A DNA stretch of 64,000 nt from Streptomyces dioscori (GTDB lineage Bacteria; Actinomycetota; Actinomycetes; Streptomycetales; Streptomycetaceae): positions 248,001 through 312,000 of the forward strand of contig NZ_KZ679042.1 in assembly GCF_003024195.1 (NCBI RefSeq). Reading direction: 5' to 3'. The position numbers and the translations under genes were made by a program. Each line of letters opens with the position of its first letter. The stretch's first letter is position 1. Shown in pieces: positions 43,810 to 52,456 of this stretch. The notes under the pieces were generated by a model, which worked only from the letters and a program-made list of their open reading frames with translations, was not told where the DNA came from and did no database searches.

Positions 43810-44169
43810 TCAGGTGTACTTCCGGGCCGCCTCGCGTCGCTGCCGCTTGCCCAGCGGGGCCTGTGAGAGGTCCTCGGCGGTGGACCGCAGGTTCTTGAAG
43901 CCGTATCCGCGTGCCGTCAGCCACGCCTCGGCCGCCGTCTCGGCCCGTTCGCTCGCGTCGAGGATGTCCTCCTCCTCTTCCCCCGTGTCCACGAAGCGGA
44001 AGGTGAAGGCGGACCGGGCGGCGATGTCGTAGCTCAGATGCCCTTCCGGGGTGAAGGCCGCGCGCAGCACGTCGTGCTCGGCGGCGTCGGCCAGCAGGGC
44101 GGCCCGCTGATCGGCGCCGAGCCCGTCGAAGACGCCTCGAACGGTGATACGGAAGGTACGAGTGCTCAT
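43810..44169 (-). CDS. DUF6204-family protein
   Basis: Protein of 119 aa; the sequence TFRITVRGVFDGLGADQRAALLADAAEHDVL and the tail YGFKNLRSTAEDLSQAPLGKRQRR match what I recall of DUF6204, a small actinobacterial family of unknown role. Predicted cytoplasmic alpha/beta protein. It lies downstream of the SRPBCC gene but a strong stem-loop separates them. Confidence 0.65.
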   Translation of the reverse strand: MSTRTFRITVRGVFDGLGADQRAALLADAAEHDVLRAAFTPEGHLSYDIAARSAFTFRFVDTGEEEEDILDASERAETAAEAWLTARGYGFKNLRSTAEDLSQAPLGKRQRREAARKYT

Positions 44170-44191
44170 CGGGCGACCTTAACGAGCCGGG

Positions 44192-44228
44192 CGGGCAGCG
44201 CTCCACCGCATTTTCCGAGCGCTGCCCG
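44192..44228 (-). terminator. Stem-loop terminator after the SRPBCC gene
   Basis: CGGGCAGCGCTC (44192-44203) and GAGCGCTGCCCG (44217-44228) form a perfect 12-bp stem with a 13-base loop, 15 bp beyond the SRPBCC stop on the minus strand. Confidence 0.8.
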
Positions 44229-44242
44229 TGACGTCCGCGGAC

Positions 44243-44689
44243 TCAGGAGGCCTCCACGGCCGCCTTGATGCGCTGTCCGAAAGCAGGGGCGTCCTTGCGC
44301 GCCGCGCCACCGGCGAGAGGCAGCAGCAGCTTGCCGATGCCGTGCCCCTCCAGCACGTTGAAGATACGGACACGGGTTCCGCCGCTCGGCGTCGCTTCCA
44401 GGTCGTAACCGCCGTCGGCCGCGGTGACCAGGTTCCGCGACCGCTCGCTCCAGCGGATCCTGCTCGGGGAGACGAGTTCGGTGATCTCGAACTCCCGGCC
44501 CGTCTTCATACCGGCGTCCTTCACGGTGCTGCGGAAGACCGTGCCGACGGCCGTCGGGCCTTCCGGCTTCTTCTCGATCTTCTGTACACGGGGACTGAAC
44601 TTCGGATCGTTCGTGCCGTCGGCGAGGAAGGCGAAGACCTCGTCGATCGGACGGTCGATGTCGACAGTGGCCTCGAACTGGGTACCCAT
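44243..44689 (-). CDS. SRPBCC-family protein (polyketide cyclase/START-like)
   Basis: Ligand-binding helix-grip protein of 148 aa. The N-terminal FEATVDIDRPIDEVFAFLAD is the typical first strand and helix; FSPRVQKIEKKPEGPTAVGT and the C-terminal helix complete the fold. Members bind or convert hydrophobic small molecules; no catalytic residues can be assigned. The ATG at 44689 has GGGAGAG four bases upstream. Monocistronic. Confidence 0.83.
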   Translation of the reverse strand: MGTQFEATVDIDRPIDEVFAFLADGTNDPKFSPRVQKIEKKPEGPTAVGTVFRSTVKDAGMKTGREFEITELVSPSRIRWSERSRNLVTAADGGYDLEATPSGGTRVRIFNVLEGHGIGKLLLPLAGGAARKDAPAFGQRIKAAVEAS

Positions 44690-44824
44690 GGGCTCTCCCG
44701 GGAATGTCGGTGGCCGGCGGCAGGTGGTCGGCGCTGCCGGGGCCGCGGGTCCACACGTCAGAACAGGCGAACCAACCATACGCCGCCGCGCACGACCAGG
44801 CAGGCACAACAGGACAGGCATGTC

Positions 44825-44896
44825 CTTGTCATTTCTCTGGACAGCCGCCGTACGCCGTGCTGTGATGCCGCAAGCCTACTTTCCAACGTTGTACAG
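44825..44896 (+). promoter_or_regulatory. Shared upstream control module, copy 2 (before GH127-like gene)
   Basis: CTTGTCAT (44825), CTGGACAG (44837), CGTGCTGTGATGCC (44856) and CTTTCCAACGTTGTACAG (44879-44896), mirroring the module at 30730-30802. The last block is identical over 18 bases and ends 90 bp before the start codon. Confidence 0.8.
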
Positions 44897-44986
44897 CCTC
44901 TGTTCCGCCGCTCACGGCCGACGTCCGAGCATCCTCCACGGCAGCCGTCGGTGGCCACTTCCTCTCCCCCAACAGGAAGCAGTGAC

Positions 44987-47413
44987 ATGCCGATCAACAG
45001 ACGCCACCTGCTGCGCACCGGCACCCTCGCGCTCGGTGCGGGCGCACCCCTGATGAACACCGGACCCGTCGCCGCCGCGCCCCGGGCAGCCGCCGCCACA
45101 TCTCCGGGGACCGCCGGCGCGGCCGCCGAGGTGACCGCCGACGCCTTCCTCCGGCTGAAGCCGGGCAGCATCGTCCCGCGCGGCTGGCTGGCCGGTCAGC
45201 TGCGGCTCCAGCTGGACGGACTCTGCGGCCGCCTCACCGAGAAGTCCCACTTCCTGGACTTCGCCACCAGCGGCTGGGTCCACCCCGAGAACAACGCCTG
45301 GGAGGAACTGCCGTACTGGCTGCGCGGTTACGTGCCGCTGTCCGTCGCCACCCGGGACACCGCCGCGCTGGACCGGGCGCGGCGCTGGATCGACGCGATC
45401 CTCACCACCCAGCAGAGCGACGGCTTCTTCGGGCCGCGCGCACTGCGGACCGCACTCAACGGCGGCCCCGACTTCTGGCCCTTCCTTCCCCTCCTCCAAG
45501 CACTGCGCAGCTTCGAGGAGTTCACCGGCGACACCCGTGTCGTGCCCTTCCTCACCCGGTTCCTGCGGTACATGAACACGCAGGGCAAGGGCGCCTTCGA
45601 CACCAGCTGGGTGTCGCAGCGGTGGGGCGACTGCATGGACATCGCCCTGTGGCTGTATCGCCGGACACCCGAGCCCTTCCTCCTCGACCTGGTCGACAAG
45701 ATGCACACATGGGGTGCCGACTGGACCGGTGCGCTGCCGAACGCTCACAACGTCAACATCGCGCAGGGGTTCCGCGAACCGGCCCAGTACGCGCAGCGCT
45801 CCGGCTCGGCCGACCACACCCGCGCCAGCTATCGCACGTACACGGAACTCCTCGCGGCACACGGCCAGTTCGCCGGTGGCGGCTTCGCCGGTGACGAGAA
45901 CATCCGTCCCGGTTTCGGCGATCCACGGCAGGGCTTCGAGACCTGCGGGGTCGTCGAGTTCATGGCCAGCCACGAACTGCTCACGCGCGTCACCGGCGAC
46001 CCCCTGTGGGCCGACCGGTGCGAGGAGCTGGCCTTCAACATGCTGCCCGCGTCCCTGGACCCGGACGGCAAGGGCGTGCACTACGTGACCAGCGCCAACA
46101 GCGTCGACCTGGACAACTCCCGCAAGACGCAAGGGCAGTTCCAGAACGGCTTCGCCATGCAGTCCTTCCAGCCCGGCATCGACCAGTACCGCTGCTGCCC
46201 GCACAACTACGGCATGGGATGGCCCTACTTCGCCGAGGAACTCTGGCTGGGCACACCGGACGGCGGCCTCGCCGCGGCCATGTACGCCGCCTGCCAGGTC
46301 ACGACGGAGGTGGCCGGGGGCACCTCCGTCACCGTCACCGAGACCACGGACTATCCGTTCGGCGAGACGGTCGACTTCACCGTCTCCACACCGCGTTCCG
46401 TCCGCTTCCCTCTCCTGCTGCGCATACCGGGCTGGTGCGCGGCGCCCCGGCTCCAGGTCAACGGCAAGAGCGTGCCGGCGCGGAGCGGACCGGCCTTCGT
46501 ACGGGTGGACCGCACCTGGGCCGACGGCGACCGTGTCTCCCTGCGCCTGCCGCAGAGCACGACCGTGCACACCTGGCCCGGAAACCGGGACTCGGTCAGC
46601 GTGAGCCACGGTCCGCTCACCTACGCGCTGCGCATCGGTGAGCGATACGTCCGCTACGGCGGCGACACGACCTTCCCCGAGTACGAGGTCCATGCCACGA
46701 CCCCCTGGAACTACGGGCTGGTGCCCGGCGGAGGTCTGGTGGTGAAGCGCGCTTCGGGGCCGGTGTCCGCCAACCCGTTCACGCAGTCGGCCACTCCCGT
46801 CTCGATCACCGCCGACGCACGCCGTGTCCCCGAGTGGATCGCCGACGACGAGCACGTGGTGGCTCCGCTGCAGCAGAGCCCGGCCCGGTCGGCGGGTGCG
46901 GTGGAGCAGGTCACGCTGATCCCCATGGGCGCGGCCCGGCTCCGCATCGCGTCGTTCCCGACCGCCTCCCCCGACGGGACACCCTGGCAGCCCGAGGCCC
47001 CGTACCGGCGGATCCGTAACAAGCACAGCGGGAAGGTGCTCGCAGTGGACGGCATGTCCACCGAGAACAGCGCCCACGTGGTGCAGTTCGACAACTCGGG
47101 GACCGGGGACCATGCCTGGCAGGTCGTGGGCCGGGGTGACGGGTGGTCCCTGATCCGCAACGGCCACAGCGGGAAGGTTTTGGGCGTCGACCTGATGTCG
47201 ACACAGAACAGCGCGCACGTCGTCCAGTTCGAGGACAACGGCACCGACGACCACCTGTGGCAGTTCGTCGACGCGGGGAGCGGCTGGTTCCTGATCCGCA
47301 ACAAGCACAGCGGGAAGGTATTGGGCGTGGACGGTATGTCCACCCAGAACAGCGCCCATGTCGTCCAATTCGAGGACAACGGCACCGACGACCACCTGTG
47401 GCAGTTCGCCTGA
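44987..47413 (+). CDS. Secreted GH127-like (DUF1680) beta-L-arabinofuranosidase with beta-trefoil lectin domain
   Basis: Secreted enzyme of 808 aa. The N-terminus INRRHLLRTGTLALGAGAPL has a twin-arginine-like motif before the hydrophobic core. Residues about 45-660 match the DUF1680/GH127 fold (alpha/alpha barrel then beta-sandwich). GFETCGVVEF and YRCCPHNYGM supply the Glu-x-Cys and Cys-Cys that hold the catalytic zinc-cysteine centre in known GH127 enzymes. Residues 668-808 are a ricin-type beta-trefoil with three IRNKHSGKVL...DDHLWQF repeats, likely for glycan binding. It shares its upstream module with the GH2-AbfB gene, pointing to arabinose-containing substrates. Sugar specificity is inferred. 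Confidence 0.85.
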   Translation: MPINRRHLLRTGTLALGAGAPLMNTGPVAAAPRAAAATSPGTAGAAAEVTADAFLRLKPGSIVPRGWLAGQLRLQLDGLCGRLTEKSHFLDFATSGWVHPENNAWEELPYWLRGYVPLSVATRDTAALDRARRWIDAILTTQQSDGFFGPRALRTALNGGPDFWPFLPLLQALRSFEEFTGDTRVVPFLTRFLRYMNTQGKGAFDTSWVSQRWGDCMDIALWLYRRTPEPFLLDLVDKMHTWGADWTGALPNAHNVNIAQGFREPAQYAQRSGSADHTRASYRTYTELLAAHGQFAGGGFAGDENIRPGFGDPRQGFETCGVVEFMASHELLTRVTGDPLWADRCEELAFNMLPASLDPDGKGVHYVTSANSVDLDNSRKTQGQFQNGFAMQSFQPGIDQYRCCPHNYGMGWPYFAEELWLGTPDGGLAAAMYAACQVTTEVAGGTSVTVTETTDYPFGETVDFTVSTPRSVRFPLLLRIPGWCAAPRLQVNGKSVPARSGPAFVRVDRTWADGDRVSLRLPQSTTVHTWPGNRDSVSVSHGPLTYALRIGERYVRYGGDTTFPEYEVHATTPWNYGLVPGGGLVVKRASGPVSANPFTQSATPVSITADARRVPEWIADDEHVVAPLQQSPARSAGAVEQVTLIPMGAARLRIASFPTASPDGTPWQPEAPYRRIRNKHSGKVLAVDGMSTENSAHVVQFDNSGTGDHAWQVVGRGDGWSLIRNGHSGKVLGVDLMSTQNSAHVVQFEDNGTDDHLWQFVDAGSGWFLIRNKHSGKVLGVDGMSTQNSAHVVQFEDNGTDDHLWQFA

Positions 47414-47431
47414 CCGGCACACCCGCCGATT

Positions 47432-47459
47432 CCGAGCGGTTCAAAAGAGAACCGCTCGG
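47432..47459 (+). terminator. Stem-loop terminator after the GH127-like gene
   Basis: CCGAGCGGTTC (47432-47442) and GAACCGCTCGG (47449-47459) form a perfect 11-bp stem with loop AAAAGA, 18 bp after the stop codon. Confidence 0.85.
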
Positions 47460-47555
47460 CTCCGCGCGCCGTCTTGATGGTCGAGGCGGAACTGAGACGA
47501 GAGATGACTCGTGGGGCCGCCGAGGCACATGTGTGTTCACAGGAAAGGCTGTTGA

Positions 47556-48185
47556 GTGGTGTTAGTGGATCAGAGGACGAGACGGATCAGCTCGATCGCG
47601 GGAGCGACGCTGGCGGCGGTCGTGGCTCTCGGAGGATGTTCGAGCGACTCGGACTCCGACTCGAAGAAGAAGTCGAACGCGAGCGCGTCGCCCGCGGCCG
47701 ACGAGAAGAAGCCGGACTCGGACGCCTCGGCGTCGTCACCGGCCTCGGCCGCCGACCAGTCCACCCCCGAGGGAGCTGTCGCCGCGTGGGTCACCGCGGT
47801 CATCAAGCAGCAGCCCAAGGAGGCCTGCCTGGTGATGGCGGAACCGGCCGAGGGCTCGACGCCCGCCAAGGTCGGCAGTGAGGAGACCTGCGGCGACGGC
47901 GCGCCCGACCGGAAGCAGATCGACGCGACCGTCAAGCAGCTCGGGGAGTCGTTCACACCCGAGCCGCCCTCCGTGGACCCGAAGGTGGAGGTCGCCAAGG
48001 CCGAGGTCACCGGCGACACCGCCGAGTACCCCGCCGACAAGATCACCGTCGACGGACAGACCCTCGAAAAGATCGTCCTGTCCCACTCCACCGGAGTGAC
48101 GGCGGACCAGCTGGACATCAAGGTCCAGTCCAGCAGGATCGAGGACTCCTGGTACGTGACGAACCTCGACTTCGACATCGGCTAG
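47556..48185 (+). CDS. Lipoprotein with early TTA codon
   Basis: Predicted lipoprotein of 209 aa of unknown function. Signal peptide ISSIAGATLAAVVALGGC with lipobox LGGC, then a Ser/Asp/Lys-rich linker of about 50 residues and a folded domain (STPEGAVAAWVTAVIKQQPKEACLVM) that recalls NTF2-like membrane-anchored proteins. AGGAAAGG stands seven bases before the GTG at 47556, which makes codon 3 (47562-47564) a TTA. If translation began at the GTG at 47565 the TTA would be lost, but that start is too far from the ribosome site. So bldA control is likely. Confidence 0.78.
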   Translation: MVLVDQRTRRISSIAGATLAAVVALGGCSSDSDSDSKKKSNASASPAADEKKPDSDASASSPASAADQSTPEGAVAAWVTAVIKQQPKEACLVMAEPAEGSTPAKVGSEETCGDGAPDRKQIDATVKQLGESFTPEPPSVDPKVEVAKAEVTGDTAEYPADKITVDGQTLEKIVLSHSTGVTADQLDIKVQSSRIEDSWYVTNLDFDIG

Positions 48186-48206
48186 GACCTGTCGGGCCCA
48201 CCGTGT

Positions 48207-48250
48207 GCCCGCCTCATGCCCGCGCCTCCGGTGGCGGGTGCGAGGCGGGC
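48207..48250 (+). terminator. Stem-loop terminator after the lipoprotein gene
   Basis: GCCCGCCTC (48207-48215) pairs with GAGGCGGGC (48242-48250), with a second CCCGC/GCGGG stem inside. It lies 22 bp after the stop codon. Confidence 0.7.
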
Positions 48251-48393
48251 ATGCCCGTCTCGTGGAGGCCCCGCGAGGACGGGCGTGCCGCCGAGCCGTG
48301 CGGCGGATTCCGTGGGAGCCGGTCCACGACTACGCGATGGCCGATGCGGGAAGGTCGCTTCTGGACAACTGCCCTTCGGAGAAGGAGCACAGG

Positions 48394-49434
48394 ATGCACA
48401 ACCGGCCCGAAGACATCCCGGCGCAGCCCGAACCGCAGGCGTCGCCTCCACCCGGTTCCACTGCTCCGCCGGCGGACCAGCCGCAGCCGCAGGCACAGGT
48501 GCCGCCTCAAGATCAGGCACAAGTGTCGCCTCAGGCACAGGCACACGCACAGGTACCGCCTCAGGCACAAGCACAGGCACACCAGTCGCAGGCCCAGCAC
48601 CCGCCGTCCTCGCCACCTTCCCCGCCTTCGCCGTCTTCGCCGCCCAGACCCGAGCCCACGATGGTCCCGTACCAGGGCGCACAGCCCCAGAGCGCACAGC
48701 CGGCGAACAGCTACGGCTACGGGCCGCCTCCCGCCTTTCCCCCGGCCCAGCAGTACCCGTACGGACCACCACCGGGGTCTCCCCCGCCGCCCGGCGGCAA
48801 GGGCACCGCGGGGCGCGCGGTGCTGTGGGCGGCGGTGGGTGCGGTCGTCGCCTCGGCGCTGTGGGCCGGCGGACTCTTCCTCTTCGGCCCGCTCGGCGGT
48901 GACCCGGACCTGGCGGGATACCGGGCCAGGGCCAACCTCTGCTCCTCGGTCGACTACGACTCGCTCAGAACCGAGTACACCGAGGAGGACAGCGCGCCCA
49001 CGCACAACGCGCTGAAGCACAAGGCCATCGATCAGAGCTACTGCAGCATCTCGCTGAAGAAATCCTCGACCTCCTCCTATGCGGACGCGTATCTCTCCGT
49101 ACAGGTGGATCTCCACAAGGAGACCGACCCCTCCGCCGAGTTCACCGCTCTGTGGTCCGAGTACGGCCAGCGGTACGACGACTACGAGGTGGCGAAGGTG
49201 TCCGGCTTCGGTGACGAGGCCTATCTGGTGACCGAGGACACCACGACCGGCTCGGGGGTCGGCGGCAGCCGGGCGGTGATTCTCGCGGTGCGGGACGGCT
49301 GGATGACGTACCAGATGAGCTGGAACGTCTACACGACCTCGTACGAGACGAATTCGCCGCCCGAGATAGCCGAGGTCTCGCGGTGGGTGAAGTCCGACAC
49401 CCGGTCGACCCTGGAGAACCTGCGGTCCGACTGA
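48394..49434 (+). CDS. Single-span membrane protein with Pro/Gln-rich cytoplasmic tail
   Basis: Protein of 346 aa of unknown function. Residues 1-145 are low complexity: QAQVPPQ-type repeats, then runs of Pro/Ser and Tyr-Gly-Pro. One membrane segment follows (AVLWAAVGAVVASALWAGGLFLFGPL, about residues 147-172). The outer domain has two or three Cys (NLCSSVDYD, SYCSIS) and resembles DUF3558-like extracellular domains only loosely. AAGGAG before the ATG at 48394 fixes the start; the open frame extends further up without a site. Probably a cell-envelope protein. Confidence 0.78.
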   Translation: MHNRPEDIPAQPEPQASPPPGSTAPPADQPQPQAQVPPQDQAQVSPQAQAHAQVPPQAQAQAHQSQAQHPPSSPPSPPSPSSPPRPEPTMVPYQGAQPQSAQPANSYGYGPPPAFPPAQQYPYGPPPGSPPPPGGKGTAGRAVLWAAVGAVVASALWAGGLFLFGPLGGDPDLAGYRARANLCSSVDYDSLRTEYTEEDSAPTHNALKHKAIDQSYCSISLKKSSTSSYADAYLSVQVDLHKETDPSAEFTALWSEYGQRYDDYEVAKVSGFGDEAYLVTEDTTTGSGVGGSRAVILAVRDGWMTYQMSWNVYTTSYETNSPPEIAEVSRWVKSDTRSTLENLRSD

Positions 49435-49450
49435 CCGGACGGCGTGCACC

Positions 49451-50188
49451 ATGCGAAGCAGAGTGCTGAACCGGCAGCCCGCGGGGCCTGGTCGCGGCGC
49501 CGAGCGCACCGGGCTGCGCGGCGATCCGGGCCCGGCGTTCCGCTCCTGGCGGCCCGGCCCCTTCGCCCGCCTCGCCCAGGCCGGATTCGCCGTCGCCTGC
49601 CCCGGCTACCGGCTCAGCGGCGAAGCCGTGCACCCGGCCCAGGTGGACGACCTGTCCGCCGCGCTGGCCTGGCTGCACGTACGGTCCGGTGAACTCGGTC
49701 TCGACACCGCCCGAACCGTCCTGTGGGGCGAGTCCGCGGGCGGTCACCTGGCCGCCCTGCTCGCGCTCACCTCCGCCCGCCGCGGCCCCGCCGTCCCGCC
49801 CGTGACCGGCTGTGTCACCTGGTACGCCCCCACCGATCTCCTCGCACCCGCCAAGGACCCGGCGGACGGGCACACCTTCGAGGCGATGCTGGTCGGAGGT
49901 GCCCCGGCCGACATGCCCGAACGCACCCGGGACGCCAGTCCCGTCCACCATGTCACCGCCGACGCGCCACCCTTCCTCGTCCTGCACGGGACCGAGGACC
50001 ACATCGTCCCGAGCGACCAGGGCGTACGGCTGGCCGATGCGTTGCGGGAGGCCGGAGTGCCCGCCGACCTGCGGCTGATCGACGGGGCCGATCACCTCTG
50101 GCACGGCCTTGCCGAGGCCGAGGTCGAGCGGTGTTTCGCCCTGTCGCTGGATTTCAGCCGGGAGTGCTCCGCCCCTCCGTCCCCCTGA
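49451..50188 (+). pseudogene. N-terminally truncated alpha/beta-hydrolase
   Basis: 245 aa with the second half of a BD-FAE/carboxylesterase-type fold: ACPGYRLSGEAVHPAQVDDLSAALAWL, nucleophile Ser in VLWGESAGGHLAALL, acid Asp in HGTEDHIVP and His in DGADHLWHG. The first strands and the HGG oxyanion motif that should precede FARLAQAGFAVACPGYRL are missing. In their place are about 35 residues with no resemblance. The gene begins only 16 bp after the preceding stop, consistent with a deletion that removed the 5' part. It may be a remnant rather than a working enzyme. Confidence 0.6.
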
Positions 50189-50206
50189 CCGCCAGGAGGG
50201 GCGGGT

Positions 50207-51394
50207 TCATCCCTCCGGCCGGGAGGGGCCGGCGGTGTCCGTCCACCCGGCCGACTGCGGCATGAACCTGTTCCCGGCCGCGTGGGCCGCCATGCGGGCG
50301 TTGCGGGTCCGCGCCTCGGGGCCGTCCGGCAGGTGGAACTCGTCGCCCGCCCGCGCGGCCCCGGCCTGCACGTTCGTGGCGGTCGCCAGCCGTCGGCGTA
50401 CGTACCGGTCGAGGGCGTCGGGCACCTCGGCCGGCGTCGCGTCCTTGAGTACGTCGCCGAGCACGGCCGCGTCCATGACGGCCTGGGCCGCGCCCTGGGC
50501 CAGGAACGGCACCATCGCATGGGCGCTGTCGCCCAGCAGGGTCACGCGTCCGACGTTCCACCGCTCCAGCGGGGCCCTTGTGTAGATGCCGTAGCGGAGC
50601 ATCTGCCCGGCTCGTTCCAGGACGCCGAGCACCCGGGAGTCCCAGCCCTCGAACTCGCCCAGTTGCTCGCCCGGTTCGGCCCTCGCGGTCCATGACTCCT
50701 GCGTCTGGTCCGCCTCGTCCGCCGTGTGCACGGCCACGACGTTGAGCAGTTCCCCACGACGTACCCAGTAGTGGACGAAGTGGCGGCCCGGTCCCATCCA
50801 GACGGCGAGTTCCGGCAGGTCCAGATCGGCCACCTCGGCGGCCGGGAGCAGTGCCCGGTAGGCGGCGGTCTTCGAGAAGAGTGCCTTGTCCGCGCCGAAG
50901 AGCCATTGACGGGCCGCGGAGCGGATTCCGTCGGCCGCCACGACCAGGTCGGCGCTCAGGCGTTCGCCGCTCGCCGTGGTGACGTGGGCGGCCCGGTCGT
51001 CCTGGTCGATCCCGACGACCGCGGTGTCCAGGCGCACGGAGGCGGACGGCACCGCGGCGGCCAGCGCCTCGTGCAGATCGGCGCGGTGGAGGAGCAGGTA
51101 GGGCGCCCCGAACGCGTCCTCGACCTCGTGTCCCAGTCGGTAGCGGCAGACGTCGGTCCCGTCGGACCAGGTGCGGAAGCACACCTCGGAGGGCCGGTAC
51201 GCCCGCGCGGCGACCTCGTCCAGCAGGCCCAGCCGCCGCAGTACGCGGGTGGCGTTGGGCGCGAGCTGGATACCGGCGCCGATCTCGGTGAACCGCGGTG
51301 TCTGCTCGACCAGCGTCACCTCATGGCCGGCCCCGCGCAGGCTCAGCGTCGCCGTCAGTCCGCCGATACCCGCTCCCACGACGATCGCCCTCAC
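50207..51394 (-). CDS. FAD-dependent aromatic monooxygenase (salicylate hydroxylase-like)
   Basis: Class A flavoprotein monooxygenase of 395 aa that would hydroxylate an aromatic ring using NAD(P)H and O2. FAD-binding motif IVVGAGIGGLTATLSLRGAG at the N-terminus, DG motif ADLVVAADGIRSAAR, and the GD motif VTLLGDSAHAMVPFLAQGAAQ. Closest in character to 3-hydroxybenzoate 6- or salicylate hydroxylases; the substrate is open. I placed the start at the GTG at 51394, which has GGGGG six bases upstream and begins right at the FAD motif. Divergent from a methyltransferase gene with a palindrome between them. Confidence 0.88.
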   Translation of the reverse strand: MRAIVVGAGIGGLTATLSLRGAGHEVTLVEQTPRFTEIGAGIQLAPNATRVLRRLGLLDEVAARAYRPSEVCFRTWSDGTDVCRYRLGHEVEDAFGAPYLLLHRADLHEALAAAVPSASVRLDTAVVGIDQDDRAAHVTTASGERLSADLVVAADGIRSAARQWLFGADKALFSKTAAYRALLPAAEVADLDLPELAVWMGPGRHFVHYWVRRGELLNVVAVHTADEADQTQESWTARAEPGEQLGEFEGWDSRVLGVLERAGQMLRYGIYTRAPLERWNVGRVTLLGDSAHAMVPFLAQGAAQAVMDAAVLGDVLKDATPAEVPDALDRYVRRRLATATNVQAGAARAGDEFHLPDGPEARTRNARMAAHAAGNRFMPQSAGWTDTAGPSRPEG

Positions 51395-51457
51395 GCCAGA
51401 CCCCCGCCTCGGCCCACTCGTCCACGATGTTCGAAGTGGTCCCATTCAAGCGTCAGT

Positions 51458-51470
51458 TGACGGCCCGTCA
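51458..51470. promoter_or_regulatory. Inverted repeat TGACGGCCCGTCA in a divergent promoter
   Basis: Perfect 6-bp inverted repeat about a central C, overlapping a TTGACG, between the monooxygenase and methyltransferase genes. Candidate operator. Confidence 0.4.
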
Positions 51471-51520
51471 TAGGGGAAATTCGTTGGACAACGCACCGGT
51501 CGGCGGCGACCGTTGGCGGA

Positions 51521-52264
51521 ATGCAACAGGCAAAGATCTGGGACGCCGCCACCGCGCGGCGCTACGACACGCCCGGCACCGGTATGTTCGCGCCTCAGAC
51601 GCTGGGGCCGACCGTGGACCGTCTCGCCCACCTCGCGGGGGAAGGGGCGGCTCTTGAGTTCGCCATCGGCACGGGCAGAGTGGCCGTCCCGCTCGCCGAG
51701 CGGGGAGTCCCCGTCACCGGCATCGAGCTGTCACCGCCGATGGTGGAGCAACTGCGCGGCAAGGCCGACGAGGCGACGATTCCCGTGGTCATCGGGGACA
51801 TGGCGACGACCGCCGTGCCGGGTGAGTACAGCCTGGTCTATCTCGTGTTCAACACGATCTCGAACCTCCTCAGCCAGGCGGAGCAGGTCGAGTGCTTCCG
51901 CAATGCCGCCCGCCATCTCACACCCGGCGGGCGGTTCGTGATCGAGCTGTGGGTACCCGAGCTGCGCAAGCTCCCGCCGGGGCAGGCGGCCACCGTCTGG
52001 CAGGCCAGCTCCGACTACATCGGCCTGGACACGTACGACGTCCTGCGTCAGCACGTCGTCTCGCACCACTTCCGGTTCGACGAGAGCGAGCAGGCGCAGC
52101 TGTTCCGCAGTCCGCACCGTTACATCTGGCCGGCCGAGCTCGACCTCATGGCCCAACTGGCCGGTTTCGAAATGGAGTCGAGGCACGCGGACTGGGACGG
52201 CACGGAGTTCACCGCCGACTCGCGCTCCCATGTCTCCGTGTACCGGCTCCCGCCGTCCCGGTAG
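51521..52264 (+). CDS. Class I SAM-dependent methyltransferase
   Basis: Methyltransferase of 247 aa. SAM-binding motif I is ALEFAIGTGRVAVPLAERG with acidic motif II in VTGIELSPPMVEQL, then VIGDMATTAVPGEYSLVYLVFNTISNLL as motifs III-IV. Matches the broad Methyltransf_25 type that acts on small molecules. The first residues MQQAKIWDAATARRYD are usual for this group. No strong ribosome site before the ATG. Divergent from the monooxygenase and followed by a strong stem-loop. Confidence 0.87.
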   Translation: MQQAKIWDAATARRYDTPGTGMFAPQTLGPTVDRLAHLAGEGAALEFAIGTGRVAVPLAERGVPVTGIELSPPMVEQLRGKADEATIPVVIGDMATTAVPGEYSLVYLVFNTISNLLSQAEQVECFRNAARHLTPGGRFVIELWVPELRKLPPGQAATVWQASSDYIGLDTYDVLRQHVVSHHFRFDESEQAQLFRSPHRYIWPAELDLMAQLAGFEMESRHADWDGTEFTADSRSHVSVYRLPPSR

Positions 52265-52279
52265 ATACCGCATCGCCCC

Positions 52280-52313
52280 CGTACCGCCCCTGACAGGTGT
52301 CAGGGGCGGTACG
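52280..52313 (+). terminator. Stem-loop terminator after the methyltransferase gene
   Basis: CGTACCGCCCCTGACA (52280-52295) and TGTCAGGGGCGGTACG (52298-52313) are perfect 16-base complements, 15 bp after the stop codon. It may also end transcripts from the opposite strand. Confidence 0.82.
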
Positions 52314-52456
52314 GCCGGGTTGCCTTCTAGCCTTGCGCGCGTCATGACCGGCGGTCCAGCCGGTTCAGCCGGTCCAGCCGCAAGGAGCTTCATATATCTG
52401 CACACCCGTACGGCCGACGACATGCAGAAGAACCCGCACCACGCGGAACCCGGGCC

